DNA of 58,607 bases from Candidatus Omnitrophota bacterium (GTDB lineage Bacteria; Omnitrophota; Gorgyraeia; Zapsychrales; Zapsychraceae), in the NCBI GenBank assembly GCA_023247445.1, contig JAHFGL010000006.1, positions 1-58,607 of the forward strand. Reading direction: 5' to 3'. Shown piece after piece: positions 51,666 through 58,607 of the stretch. The notes under the pieces were generated by a model, which saw only the letters and a program-made list of their open reading frames with translations, ran no database searches and was not told where the DNA came from. How positions within the stretch are numbered: position 1 is the stretch's first letter; each line of letters starts with the position of its first letter. The translations under genes and the position numbers were made by a program.

Positions 51666-53099
51666 ATGGGCGACATAAAAGGTTTCATGAAATATGACAG
51701 GAAAGATTTTGACAAAGAACCTGTCGCAGGGCGCGTTAAACACTGGAAAGAGTTTTCGCAAATAATGCCCGAAGAGAAATTGCGTGATCAAGGGGCGCGA
51801 TGTATGGATTGCGGCGTCCCTTTTTGTCAGTCGGGATGCCCCATTGGAAATATTATTCCTGATTGGAATGATCTGATTTATCGTAATAGGTGGCAAGAAG
51901 CCATTGAGCGTCTGCATAAAACCAATAATTTTCCAGAATTTACCGGCCGTGTTTGTCCTGCCCCGTGTGAAAATGCCTGTGTTCTTGCGATCAATTCTCC
52001 GGCGGTTACGATTAAAAATATTGAAGTTGCTATTGTTGAAAAGGCTTATCAAGAAGGATGGATTAAGCCGCAGAAACCAAAACATCGAACTGACAAGAAA
52101 GTCGCGGTGATTGGTTCTGGTCCGGCAGGGCTTGCGTGTGCTGATCAGCTTAACAAAGCAGGACACTTGGTAACAGTTTATGAGAAGAATGAAGTTCTTG
52201 GCGGACTTTTGGCTTTAGGCATTCCGGATTTTAAATTGGAAAAGGAGATTGTCCTTCGTCGATTAGAATACATGGCAAAAGAAGGTGTTAAGTTTAAAAC
52301 AAAGGCTCACGTTGGTGTTAATGTTGCGGCGAAAGATTTAGTTGAGAAATATGATGCGGTTGTTTTGGCTGGTGGAGCTGAGGCACCGCGCGAGTTGCCA
52401 GTTCCCGGACGAGAATTAGAAGGAATTTATTTTGCTATGCAATTCTTGACTCAGCAAAACCGAATTAATTTAGGACAAAAGGTTGATCCCAAGCAGAGAA
52501 TTTCAGCGGAAGGAAAGCACGTTATTGTTTTAGGCGGCGGGGATACAGGATCAGATTGCATTGGAACAGCGAATCGACAAGGGGCCGCTTCTGTAACCAA
52601 TTTTGAGTTATTGCCACGTCCACCAAAGGAACGGGCGTCGGACAATCCATGGCCGAATTGGGCTTTTATTGAAAGAAAATCAACTTCCCATGAAGAAGGC
52701 GTTAATCGTGATTATGCGGTTATGACCAAACATTTTAGCGGCGAAGACGGAAAAGTTAAAAAGCTTCATGCGGTTCGCGTTGAGCTTGGCCCCAAAGATC
52801 CAGCAACGGGGCGAAGTGCTTTGAAAGAAGTTGCCGGATCTGAGTTTACCATGGATGCTGATTTAGTTTTGTTAGCGATGGGATTTTTAGGTCCTGTTAA
52901 GAATGGCATGTTGCTAGAATTTGGTGTTGACCTAGATGAGCGGGGCAATGTTAAGGCTGATAAAAATAAAATGACGAGTGTTCCTGGTGTTTTCACGGCA
53001 GGGGATATGACTCGAGGACAATCGCTTGTTGTTTGGGCAATTGCCGAAGGGCGCGCCGCGGCCGCGGGTGTTCATCAATATTTATCAGCTAATGTTTAA
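51666..53099 (+). CDS. gltD: Glutamate synthase small subunit
   Basis: 477 residues. N-terminal cysteine clusters for 4Fe-4S centres (CMDCGVPFCQSGCPIGN; CPAPCENAC), FAD-binding VIGSGPAGLACADQL and NADPH-binding VLGGGDTGSDCIG. Supplies electrons to GltB. The usual ribosome-binding position is occupied by the R2 repeat, so the initiation signal is unclear. Confidence 0.96.
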   Translation: MGDIKGFMKYDRKDFDKEPVAGRVKHWKEFSQIMPEEKLRDQGARCMDCGVPFCQSGCPIGNIIPDWNDLIYRNRWQEAIERLHKTNNFPEFTGRVCPAPCENACVLAINSPAVTIKNIEVAIVEKAYQEGWIKPQKPKHRTDKKVAVIGSGPAGLACADQLNKAGHLVTVYEKNEVLGGLLALGIPDFKLEKEIVLRRLEYMAKEGVKFKTKAHVGVNVAAKDLVEKYDAVVLAGGAEAPRELPVPGRELEGIYFAMQFLTQQNRINLGQKVDPKQRISAEGKHVIVLGGGDTGSDCIGTANRQGAASVTNFELLPRPPKERASDNPWPNWAFIERKSTSHEEGVNRDYAVMTKHFSGEDGKVKKLHAVRVELGPKDPATGRSALKEVAGSEFTMDADLVLLAMGFLGPVKNGMLLEFGVDLDERGNVKADKNKMTSVPGVFTAGDMTRGQSLVVWAIAEGRAAAAGVHQYLSANV

Positions 53100-53132
53100 A
53101 TTTTTTTAAATATTTAATCTTCGGAGGATGTA

Positions 53133-53624
53133 ATGAAAAAAGGATTGATTTTAACTTTAGGTGTTCTTTTTATCGTTGGATGTGGCAATAATCAGCAACA
53201 ATCAGAGACAGGGTTTCAGGGTGTTGCCGAGAAGAAAGATTATTTAGCCCAAGGGATGCAATATTTGCAAGACTCAGATATAAAGAATGCAATCAGAAGT
53301 TTTGATCAGGCGATTAAACAAGATCCAAAGAATCCAAAGAATTATTTGGTTCTTGGAGAGGTTTATATGCGTTTGAAGAATTATGATAGTGCTGTCGATG
53401 CCTTAACTGGTGCGTCCAGAGTTGATCCTGACAATGGAGATACTTTTTATTTGATCGCAGTGGCCCGAAGTTTCCAAGGCCGTAACGAGGAAGCCATTGT
53501 AGCTGCCCAACGAAGCATTGAAATTTATGTGAAAAAGAAAGATGAAGAGAATTTTAAGAGATCTGTCATGCTCTTAGAACGTCTTAAGAAACAAACTTCA
53601 GAGCAAGTGCAAACAAAGATTTAG
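53133..53624 (+). CDS. TPR-repeat lipoprotein
   Basis: 163 residues. Signal with lipobox IVGC (about 14-17). Two to three tetratricopeptide repeats (YLAQGMQYLQDSDIKNAIRS, YLVLGEVYMRLKNYDSAVDA, FYLIAVARSFQGRNEEAIVA). Likely a periplasm-facing scaffold. GGAGG ribosome-binding site before the start. No specific partner known. Confidence 0.85.
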   Translation: MKKGLILTLGVLFIVGCGNNQQQSETGFQGVAEKKDYLAQGMQYLQDSDIKNAIRSFDQAIKQDPKNPKNYLVLGEVYMRLKNYDSAVDALTGASRVDPDNGDTFYLIAVARSFQGRNEEAIVAAQRSIEIYVKKKDEENFKRSVMLLERLKKQTSEQVQTKI

Positions 53625-53775
53625 TTTTCTAGCTAAGCAAAATTTTCTGCACGAAAGATTCTGTTCCCCACGTTATTTTTACCTCGGGTTTTAAGAATTA
53701 AAGAGATTTTAGATATTGCAAATCTCTTAAAACGAGAGATAATTATCTTGTTTTCAACGAGAGAATAAAAACAAG

Positions 53776-54516
53776 ATGATCAAAATCTATCTTCTTATCT
53801 TCTGCATCACGGCGAATGTTTTATTAAGTTCGAGAATTAGCGAAGCCGCTGGTGCTGTTAATAACAAAAAACGACAACAACAGCAGCAGCAAGATGCTGT
53901 CACTCAACAAATCTTAAATCAAAGAAATCAGGCCATGCAAGCAGCTCAGCAGCAGATGGCCCAACAGCGTCAAGCTCAGCAGCGTGCTGCAGAACAACAA
54001 GCCTTCCAGCAAAGACAACAAACCATTTATCAAGAAGCTCTTGGACAGCGACAGGCGCAACAACAAGCGATGCAAGTAGCGGCGGCTCGACAAGCCGCGG
54101 CCGTTGGGCAACTTAAAGCCCAACAAACCATTATCTTTCACGAAGAAATAGACGCTTCCCAAATTCAAGATACCACCACAATCGCCCAAATATGGAAAGC
54201 GATGGAGAGATCCAGCGAGGTGTGGCTTTTGATGATGGAAAATGATGCCAAGGCTCTAACCGTCACGCGACAAATTGATTTATATAAACAGCAAGAGGGT
54301 GTAACCATTAGTAAGGATCCGGCGTATTATGTGCAAATGATCGACGGCATTTCGGCAGAAAATCCAAGTTTATTAAATCGTCCTTTCAAAGAAGTTTTGC
54401 GATTTGTGGCTATTTTGGAATATGATTTTGACAATGGAGAAGATAAAGATACCTTAGCCCTGAAGTTGCTTGGTGATAAAATGTACGAAGCAAATAAGAC
54501 CAGGCTCGGGCTTTAA
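53776..54516 (+). CDS. Gln-rich exported protein
   Basis: 246 residues. Signal peptide to about residue 24 (RISEA). Residues about 32-115 are a Q/A/R-rich low-complexity helix (QQQQQQ; AAQQQMAQQRQAQQRAAEQ). The C-terminal half is a compact domain (IAQIWKAMERSSEVWLLMME; FKEVLRFVAILEYDF). No known family recognised. The upstream gap holds the hairpin aagagattt/aaatctctt. Confidence 0.75.
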   Translation: MIKIYLLIFCITANVLLSSRISEAAGAVNNKKRQQQQQQDAVTQQILNQRNQAMQAAQQQMAQQRQAQQRAAEQQAFQQRQQTIYQEALGQRQAQQQAMQVAAARQAAAVGQLKAQQTIIFHEEIDASQIQDTTTIAQIWKAMERSSEVWLLMMENDAKALTVTRQIDLYKQQEGVTISKDPAYYVQMIDGISAENPSLLNRPFKEVLRFVAILEYDFDNGEDKDTLALKLLGDKMYEANKTRLGL

Positions 54517-54576
54517 TAGTGGATAGCGAATAGACTAAACACTATACGCCATACATTAAACGTTAAGAAAAAATAA

Positions 54577-56067
54577 ATGATAAAGAAATACATCTTAGCT
54601 CTTGATCAAGGGACAACCGGATCAAGGGCTTTTATTTTTGATAAAAATTGTCGGCCGGTGGCCAGCGATTATAAAGAATTTAAACAATATTTTCCTAAGC
54701 CCGGCTGGGTTGAACATGATGCGGATGAAATTTGGGCTTCGTGTGTTTCGGTTATAAAGGGGGCGCTACGAAAGGGAAAGATTTCTTCAAATCAGATCGC
54801 TGCTATCGCTATTACGAATCAAAGGGAGACAACCGTATTATGGGATCGAAAAACATCTAAACCTGTGGCGCGGGCGATTGTTTGGCAATGTCGACGGACA
54901 GCGGAGATTTGTTCTGGGCTTAGGGATAAGGGGCTAGAGCATAGTTTTAAAAATAAAACAGGATTGGTTCTGGATCCTTATTTTTCTGGGACAAAAATAA
55001 AATGGTTGTTAGATAATGTCAAAGGTTTGCGAGCGCGTGCGCAAAAAGGAGCAATTGCTTTTGGGACCATTGATTCATGGCTTATTTGGAAATTAACTGG
55101 TGGTCAATCTCACACGACCGACGTAACTAATGCCTCTCGGACACTTGTGTTTAACATTCGTGATTTGAAATGGGATAAAGAGCTTCTTAAGATTTTAAAC
55201 ATTCCGCAGACAATTCTTCCGAAAGTTAAAGATTCCGGATCCCATTTTGGTGAAACGCTAAAGGCTGATCATGGATTTCCCGACGGCATTCCTATTATGG
55301 CCGTATTGGGTGATCAGCAGGCAGCGCTCTATGGTCAAGGGTGTTATGATCCCGGAACGATTAAAAACACTTACGGCACGGGATGTTTTATGGTTTTAAA
55401 TACGGGGAAGAAAATGATTTTGTCAAAGAAAGGATTGCTGACGACAATTGCTAGCGATGATCAGGGAAGGCCTGTATATGCATTGGAAGGATCGGTTTTT
55501 ATTGCCGGAGCTGTTGTTCAGTGGCTACGCGATCAACTTGGTGTTATAAAAAATTCAGCGGATATTGAAAGAGCAATCAAAGGACTCAAAGATACAAACG
55601 GTGTTTATTTTGTTCCTGCGTTTACCGGGCTGGGGTGTCCGTATTGGGATGCAAAGGCGAGAGGCATTATTTGTGGTTTAACTCGAGGAGCAAACGTTAA
55701 GCACATTATGCGCGCGGCCATTGAATCGATGGCCTATCAAACTAAAGATGTTTTTGATTTGATGAAAAAAGAATCGGGTAAGAAAATTAAAGAATTAAAA
55801 GTTGATGGCGGTGCATGCAAAAATAATTTCTTAATGCAATTTCAGTCGGATATGCTCAATTGTAAGATTATCCGTCCACGAATAATTGATTCAACGGTTT
55901 TAGGTGTGGCGCAATTAGCGGGGGTTATGATTGGTTGGTGGCACGGCAAAAACGATTTGAAGAGATTGGCTAGCGTAGATCATGTTTTTTCACCGAGGAT
56001 CAGCGCTCAGCAAAGAAATCAGTTGTACATAGGTTGGCTGGATGCGATTAAGCAGGCTAAGGCATAA
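54577..56067 (+). CDS. glpK: Glycerol kinase
   Basis: 496 residues. FGGY kinase with LALDQGTTGSRAFIFD, NQRETTVLWDRKT and GTGCFMVLNTG; the signature AGGVIQWLRD-type sequence appears as AGAVVQWLRDQLG. Converts glycerol to glycerol 3-phosphate. Followed after 6 bases by glpD. The upstream 60 bases carry a short actaaacactatacgccatac repeat-like segment. Confidence 0.96.
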   Translation: MIKKYILALDQGTTGSRAFIFDKNCRPVASDYKEFKQYFPKPGWVEHDADEIWASCVSVIKGALRKGKISSNQIAAIAITNQRETTVLWDRKTSKPVARAIVWQCRRTAEICSGLRDKGLEHSFKNKTGLVLDPYFSGTKIKWLLDNVKGLRARAQKGAIAFGTIDSWLIWKLTGGQSHTTDVTNASRTLVFNIRDLKWDKELLKILNIPQTILPKVKDSGSHFGETLKADHGFPDGIPIMAVLGDQQAALYGQGCYDPGTIKNTYGTGCFMVLNTGKKMILSKKGLLTTIASDDQGRPVYALEGSVFIAGAVVQWLRDQLGVIKNSADIERAIKGLKDTNGVYFVPAFTGLGCPYWDAKARGIICGLTRGANVKHIMRAAIESMAYQTKDVFDLMKKESGKKIKELKVDGGACKNNFLMQFQSDMLNCKIIRPRIIDSTVLGVAQLAGVMIGWWHGKNDLKRLASVDHVFSPRISAQQRNQLYIGWLDAIKQAKA

Positions 56068-56073
56068 GATTTT

Positions 56074-57567
56074 ATGAAGCGTGATATTAATAAATTTGTA
56101 CAAAACGAATATGATCTTTTAATTATTGGCGGCGGGATTAATGGCGCCGGTCTTGCGAATACCGCTGCGCTTAACGGCCTTAAAGTGGCCCTTCTTGAAA
56201 AAAATGATTTTGCCAGCGGCACATCCAGCAAATCAACCAAGCTTCTTCACGGGGGGCTTCGTTATCTTGAAAATTTTGAATTTGATCTTGTTAGAGAAGC
56301 CCTCAAAGAACGTTATGTCCACATAAAAAGCGTTCCGCATTTAGTTGCACCTCTTGCCTTTGTTGTTCCGGTTTATAAAACAGATGTTCGACCATTGTGG
56401 TTGCTTAAACTCGGTGTGTTTCTTTATGATCTTTTAAGCGGCGCTTATGCAATCGGTAAACATCAATCATTGACGTCAGATGAGGTTGTTAAATTAGTTC
56501 CTGGGATTAAGAGAGATGATCTTACTGGTGGTGTTTTGTATTATGACGTTCAGATGGATGATGCTAGGTTGTGTTTAGAAAATGTATTAAATGCAGTTTT
56601 TCTTGGCGCGGATGTGGCTAACTATGTTGAGGTGAAATCATTAATTAAAGAAAATGGAAAAGTTGTTGGTGTTAAGGCTCAGGATTTATTGACACAAAAA
56701 ACGTTTGATGTTCGGGCGAAAAAAATTGTTTCCACCATTGGCCCGTGGACAAATTTTTTTACCCAGGATCAGAAGGAAGAGCTCACTCAAAAGGTGCGAA
56801 CGACTAAGGGTATTCATATCGTACATCGTGGGCGCGTATCGCAACATGCGCTTTTGGTTCCAACGGAAAAAGATAAACGTATATTCTTTATTATTCCTTG
56901 GCACGGATATTCTTTGATCGGCACGACAGATACAGATTATTCAAAGAATCCGGATCATGTTGGCGTTGAAGAAGAAGATGTAACATATCTTCTTGCTGAG
57001 GTTCGGCGACTTTTCCCGGGGGCTGATTTTAGCGTTGAGAATGTTATTATGAGTTTTGCGGGTTTACGGCCCCTTGTTTATGAGAAAGGTCAGCCTTCTA
57101 AGGTTTCACGCAAACATGTTATTGAAGAATCTAGTTCAGGGATTGTCTATGTGATGGGAGGCAAGTATACTACGTATCGTATCATTGCCGAAGACACATT
57201 AAAGTTTATATCAAAGAAAAGATTGATCAGCACACAACATTATTATCCGCTTTATGGCGCTGGCTTAGTCACTGAAGATCCTGCGGAGCTAGCGCTTGAT
57301 TATGATTTATCTCCTCAAACAATGGAACTGTTGATCAAAACCTACGGCACGCGCTATAAGGATGTTTTGTCTTTGGTGCTTAGTGATCCGCTCTTAAAAG
57401 AACGCATTTGCCCATGTTCTCCTGTGATTAAAGCCCAGCTTGTTTATGCGCGGGATGTTGAGATGGCAGTCAAGGTTGATGATGTTTTTATGCGCCGGCT
57501 TTCGTTGGGATATCAAGCTTGTAAAATAGGGAATTGCCGAGGAGAAATAAATAAATTATTTTCTTAA
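56074..57567 (+). CDS. glpD: Glycerol-3-phosphate dehydrogenase (FAD)
   Basis: 497 residues. FAD-binding IIGGGINGAGLANTAALNG, SSKSTKLLHGGLRYLE, TKGIHIVHRG and FIIPWHGYSLIGTTDTDY, then a C-terminal cap domain. Oxidises glycerol 3-phosphate to dihydroxyacetone phosphate and passes electrons to quinone. Forms a unit with glpK; no GlpF is visible. Confidence 0.95.
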   Translation: MKRDINKFVQNEYDLLIIGGGINGAGLANTAALNGLKVALLEKNDFASGTSSKSTKLLHGGLRYLENFEFDLVREALKERYVHIKSVPHLVAPLAFVVPVYKTDVRPLWLLKLGVFLYDLLSGAYAIGKHQSLTSDEVVKLVPGIKRDDLTGGVLYYDVQMDDARLCLENVLNAVFLGADVANYVEVKSLIKENGKVVGVKAQDLLTQKTFDVRAKKIVSTIGPWTNFFTQDQKEELTQKVRTTKGIHIVHRGRVSQHALLVPTEKDKRIFFIIPWHGYSLIGTTDTDYSKNPDHVGVEEEDVTYLLAEVRRLFPGADFSVENVIMSFAGLRPLVYEKGQPSKVSRKHVIEESSSGIVYVMGGKYTTYRIIAEDTLKFISKKRLISTQHYYPLYGAGLVTEDPAELALDYDLSPQTMELLIKTYGTRYKDVLSLVLSDPLLKERICPCSPVIKAQLVYARDVEMAVKVDDVFMRRLSLGYQACKIGNCRGEINKLFS

Positions 57568-57607
57568 TAAAAATCATTTTTAGGTCGTTTTGGCTGCCTA
57601 TTATTTC

Positions 57608-57635
57608 TTGACAAAATAAAGTGAAATGTTATATT
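57608..57635 (+). promoter_or_regulatory. Promoter of carA
   Basis: TTGACA (57608-57613), 16-base spacer, TATATT (57630-57635), 63 bases before the carA start. Confidence 0.65.
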
Positions 57636-57697
57636 GATCCAGGCTTTTCGGATGAATAGCCCTTCCCAATACAACCTCTCTGATTAGTAGTTACTTG

Positions 57698-58607
57698 ATG
57701 GCAAAAGCAATTCTATATTTGGAAGACGGCGTACATTTTGTTGGTCAATCGCTGTCAGCACACGGAGAAACTGCAGGCGAAGTTGTCTTTAACACGGCCC
57801 TCACCGGTTATCAAGAAGTTTTAACCGATCCTTCCTACGCTGGTCAAATTGTTGTCATGACATATCCTTTGATTGGCAACTACGGCGTTAATGAAGAAGA
57901 TGTAGAATCTAAAAAGATTTATGTTAAAGGTTTTATCGTCAAGGAATTCTGTCGAACGCATTCAAATTACCGCGCCACCAAAAGTCTTATTGATTATTTA
58001 GATGAGAATAAAATTATTGCGATCGAAGGCATTGATACCCGAGCGTTAACACGACATTTGCGCGAGAAGGGCGCGATGAAGGCGATTATTTCCACGCAAG
58101 ATTTTGATTTAAAGGTCTTGGCCAATAAGCTTAAGAAAACTCCCGACATGGAAGGAAGTGATTGGGTTGAGTCGGTTACGACCAAAGAGCGCTATGTTTG
58201 GCCCCTCGACTCCGCTCGGGGTAGTAAGGGCAAGGGAAAACCAAAATACAAAGTTGCGGCCATTGATTGCGGCATTAAGTTTAATATTTTACGGATTTTA
58301 ACTAAGCTTGGCTGTGAGGTCCATGTGTTTCCTGCCAAAGCAAGCTTTGAAGATATTTTGTCCATTAAGCCCGACGGACTTTTTATTTCTAACGGTCCTG
58401 GTGATCCAGCGGTTGTTTCGTATGTGATTGATACGGTTAGAAAATCTTTTGGTAAGATGCCGGTCTTTGGAATTTGTTTGGGGCATCAGATTGTTGGATT
58501 GGCTTTGGGTGGTAAGACATACAAACTCAAGTTTGGTCATCATGGGGCTAATCATCCGGTTAAAGATATGTTGGGCAATCGTATTGCGATTACATCACAA
58601 AATCATG
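57698..58607 (+). CDS. carA: Carbamoyl-phosphate synthase small subunit, 3' end cut by window edge
   Basis: 303 residues visible. Starts MAKAILYLEDGVHFVGQSL, with FNTALTGYQEVLTDPSYAGQ and TRALTRHLRE. The glutaminase domain shows GLFISNGPGDPA and the nucleophile in FGICLGHQIVG; the frame runs off the window. Between the two domains (about residues 168-180) a short Gly/Lys/Ser-rich segment is encoded in part by a palindromic repeat. Supplies ammonia from glutamine for carbamoyl phosphate. Confidence 0.95.
   Translation, partial: MAKAILYLEDGVHFVGQSLSAHGETAGEVVFNTALTGYQEVLTDPSYAGQIVVMTYPLIGNYGVNEEDVESKKIYVKGFIVKEFCRTHSNYRATKSLIDYLDENKIIAIEGIDTRALTRHLREKGAMKAIISTQDFDLKVLANKLKKTPDMEGSDWVESVTTKERYVWPLDSARGSKGKGKPKYKVAAIDCGIKFNILRILTKLGCEVHVFPAKASFEDILSIKPDGLFISNGPGDPAVVSYVIDTVRKSFGKMPVFGICLGHQIVGLALGGKTYKLKFGHHGANHPVKDMLGNRIAITSQNH
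58202..58221. repeat. Short palindromic repeat inside carA
   Basis: cccctcgactccgctcgggg: cccc(t)cgac / ctcgggg-type inverted repeat resembling a common intergenic repeat. In frame, it encodes PLDSARG. Confidence 0.55.

Noticed and set aside
54530-54565. Short repeat-like segment (actaaacactatacgccatac) before glpK
   Set aside because: Resembles a common intergenic repeat but only one incomplete copy is present here, so it is not listed as a repeat.

Overview
The window is a bacterial chromosome segment of moderate to low G+C. About 50 protein genes lie on it, nearly all on the + strand. It looks like a Gram-negative (diderm), environmental, probably uncultured lineage. Evidence for this is an outer-membrane porin, several lipoproteins, an FeoAB system with a flavinylated protein, a type III glutamine synthetase, and many short palindromic repeats between genes. 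The gene set would fit a candidate phylum such as Omnitrophota. That placement is an inference from gene content and was not tested by phylogeny.

Layout. 1-2154: tail of a YicC-family gene, then gmk, rpoZ and a stand-alone coaC. 2161-2834: a tRNA cluster (Cys, Leu, Val) with a second tRNA-Cys broken into three pieces by hairpin-rich insertions. 2840-8867: thrS-infC-rpmI-rplT-pheS-pheT, with an AUU start for infC. ThrS lacks its TGS domain and PheT lacks its tRNA-binding domain. 8906-10967: a probable 6S RNA, a RelE-type toxin-antitoxin pair and rarA. 11019-17646: an SGNH-like protein, 5-formyl-THF cyclo-ligase, rny-ymdB, a PilZ protein, a shortened gltX, a tiny lipoprotein, and tRNA-Gln surrounded by hairpin repeats. 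17864-20126: VanZ-like, DUF2203, an RG-rich protein, a CxxC-x17-CxxC protein and arsC. 20331-26798: an iron locus running from a Fur-box-like promoter through DUF2292, porin, FMN-binding protein, ApbE, a four-helix membrane protein, a FeoB-associated peptide, tandem FeoA and FeoB. 26865-29252 (minus strand): a secreted zinc metalloprotease behind a cyclic-di-GMP-I riboswitch. 29490-33646: DsbD-like, hemolysin III, DedA and other envelope genes. 33750-38193: sucCD, a BioD-like/DRTGG protein and a thiolase.

38196-53099 is a nitrogen block: a GAF-GAF-ANTAR regulator, amt, a PII protein, type III glnA, a glutamine amidotransferase, nadE, an ORF6N protein, gltB and gltD. 53133-58607: a TPR lipoprotein, a Gln-rich secreted protein, glpK-glpD and the start of carA.

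The strongest system in the window is nitrogen control by RNA antitermination. The ANTAR protein sits just upstream of amt-glnK and glnA. Both of those transcription units start at a good sigma-70 promoter and carry leaders with small hairpins closed by six-base loops. Most of the loops have A at position 1 and G at position 4. The 3' arms of the terminator-proximal hairpins are shared with intrinsic terminators. This is the known architecture of ANTAR targets. The PII protein lacks the tyrosine used for uridylylation, which suggests that control has moved toward this RNA switch. The second unusual theme is tRNA-associated hairpin repeats, with paired arms that reach into the tRNA ends and covary between copies.
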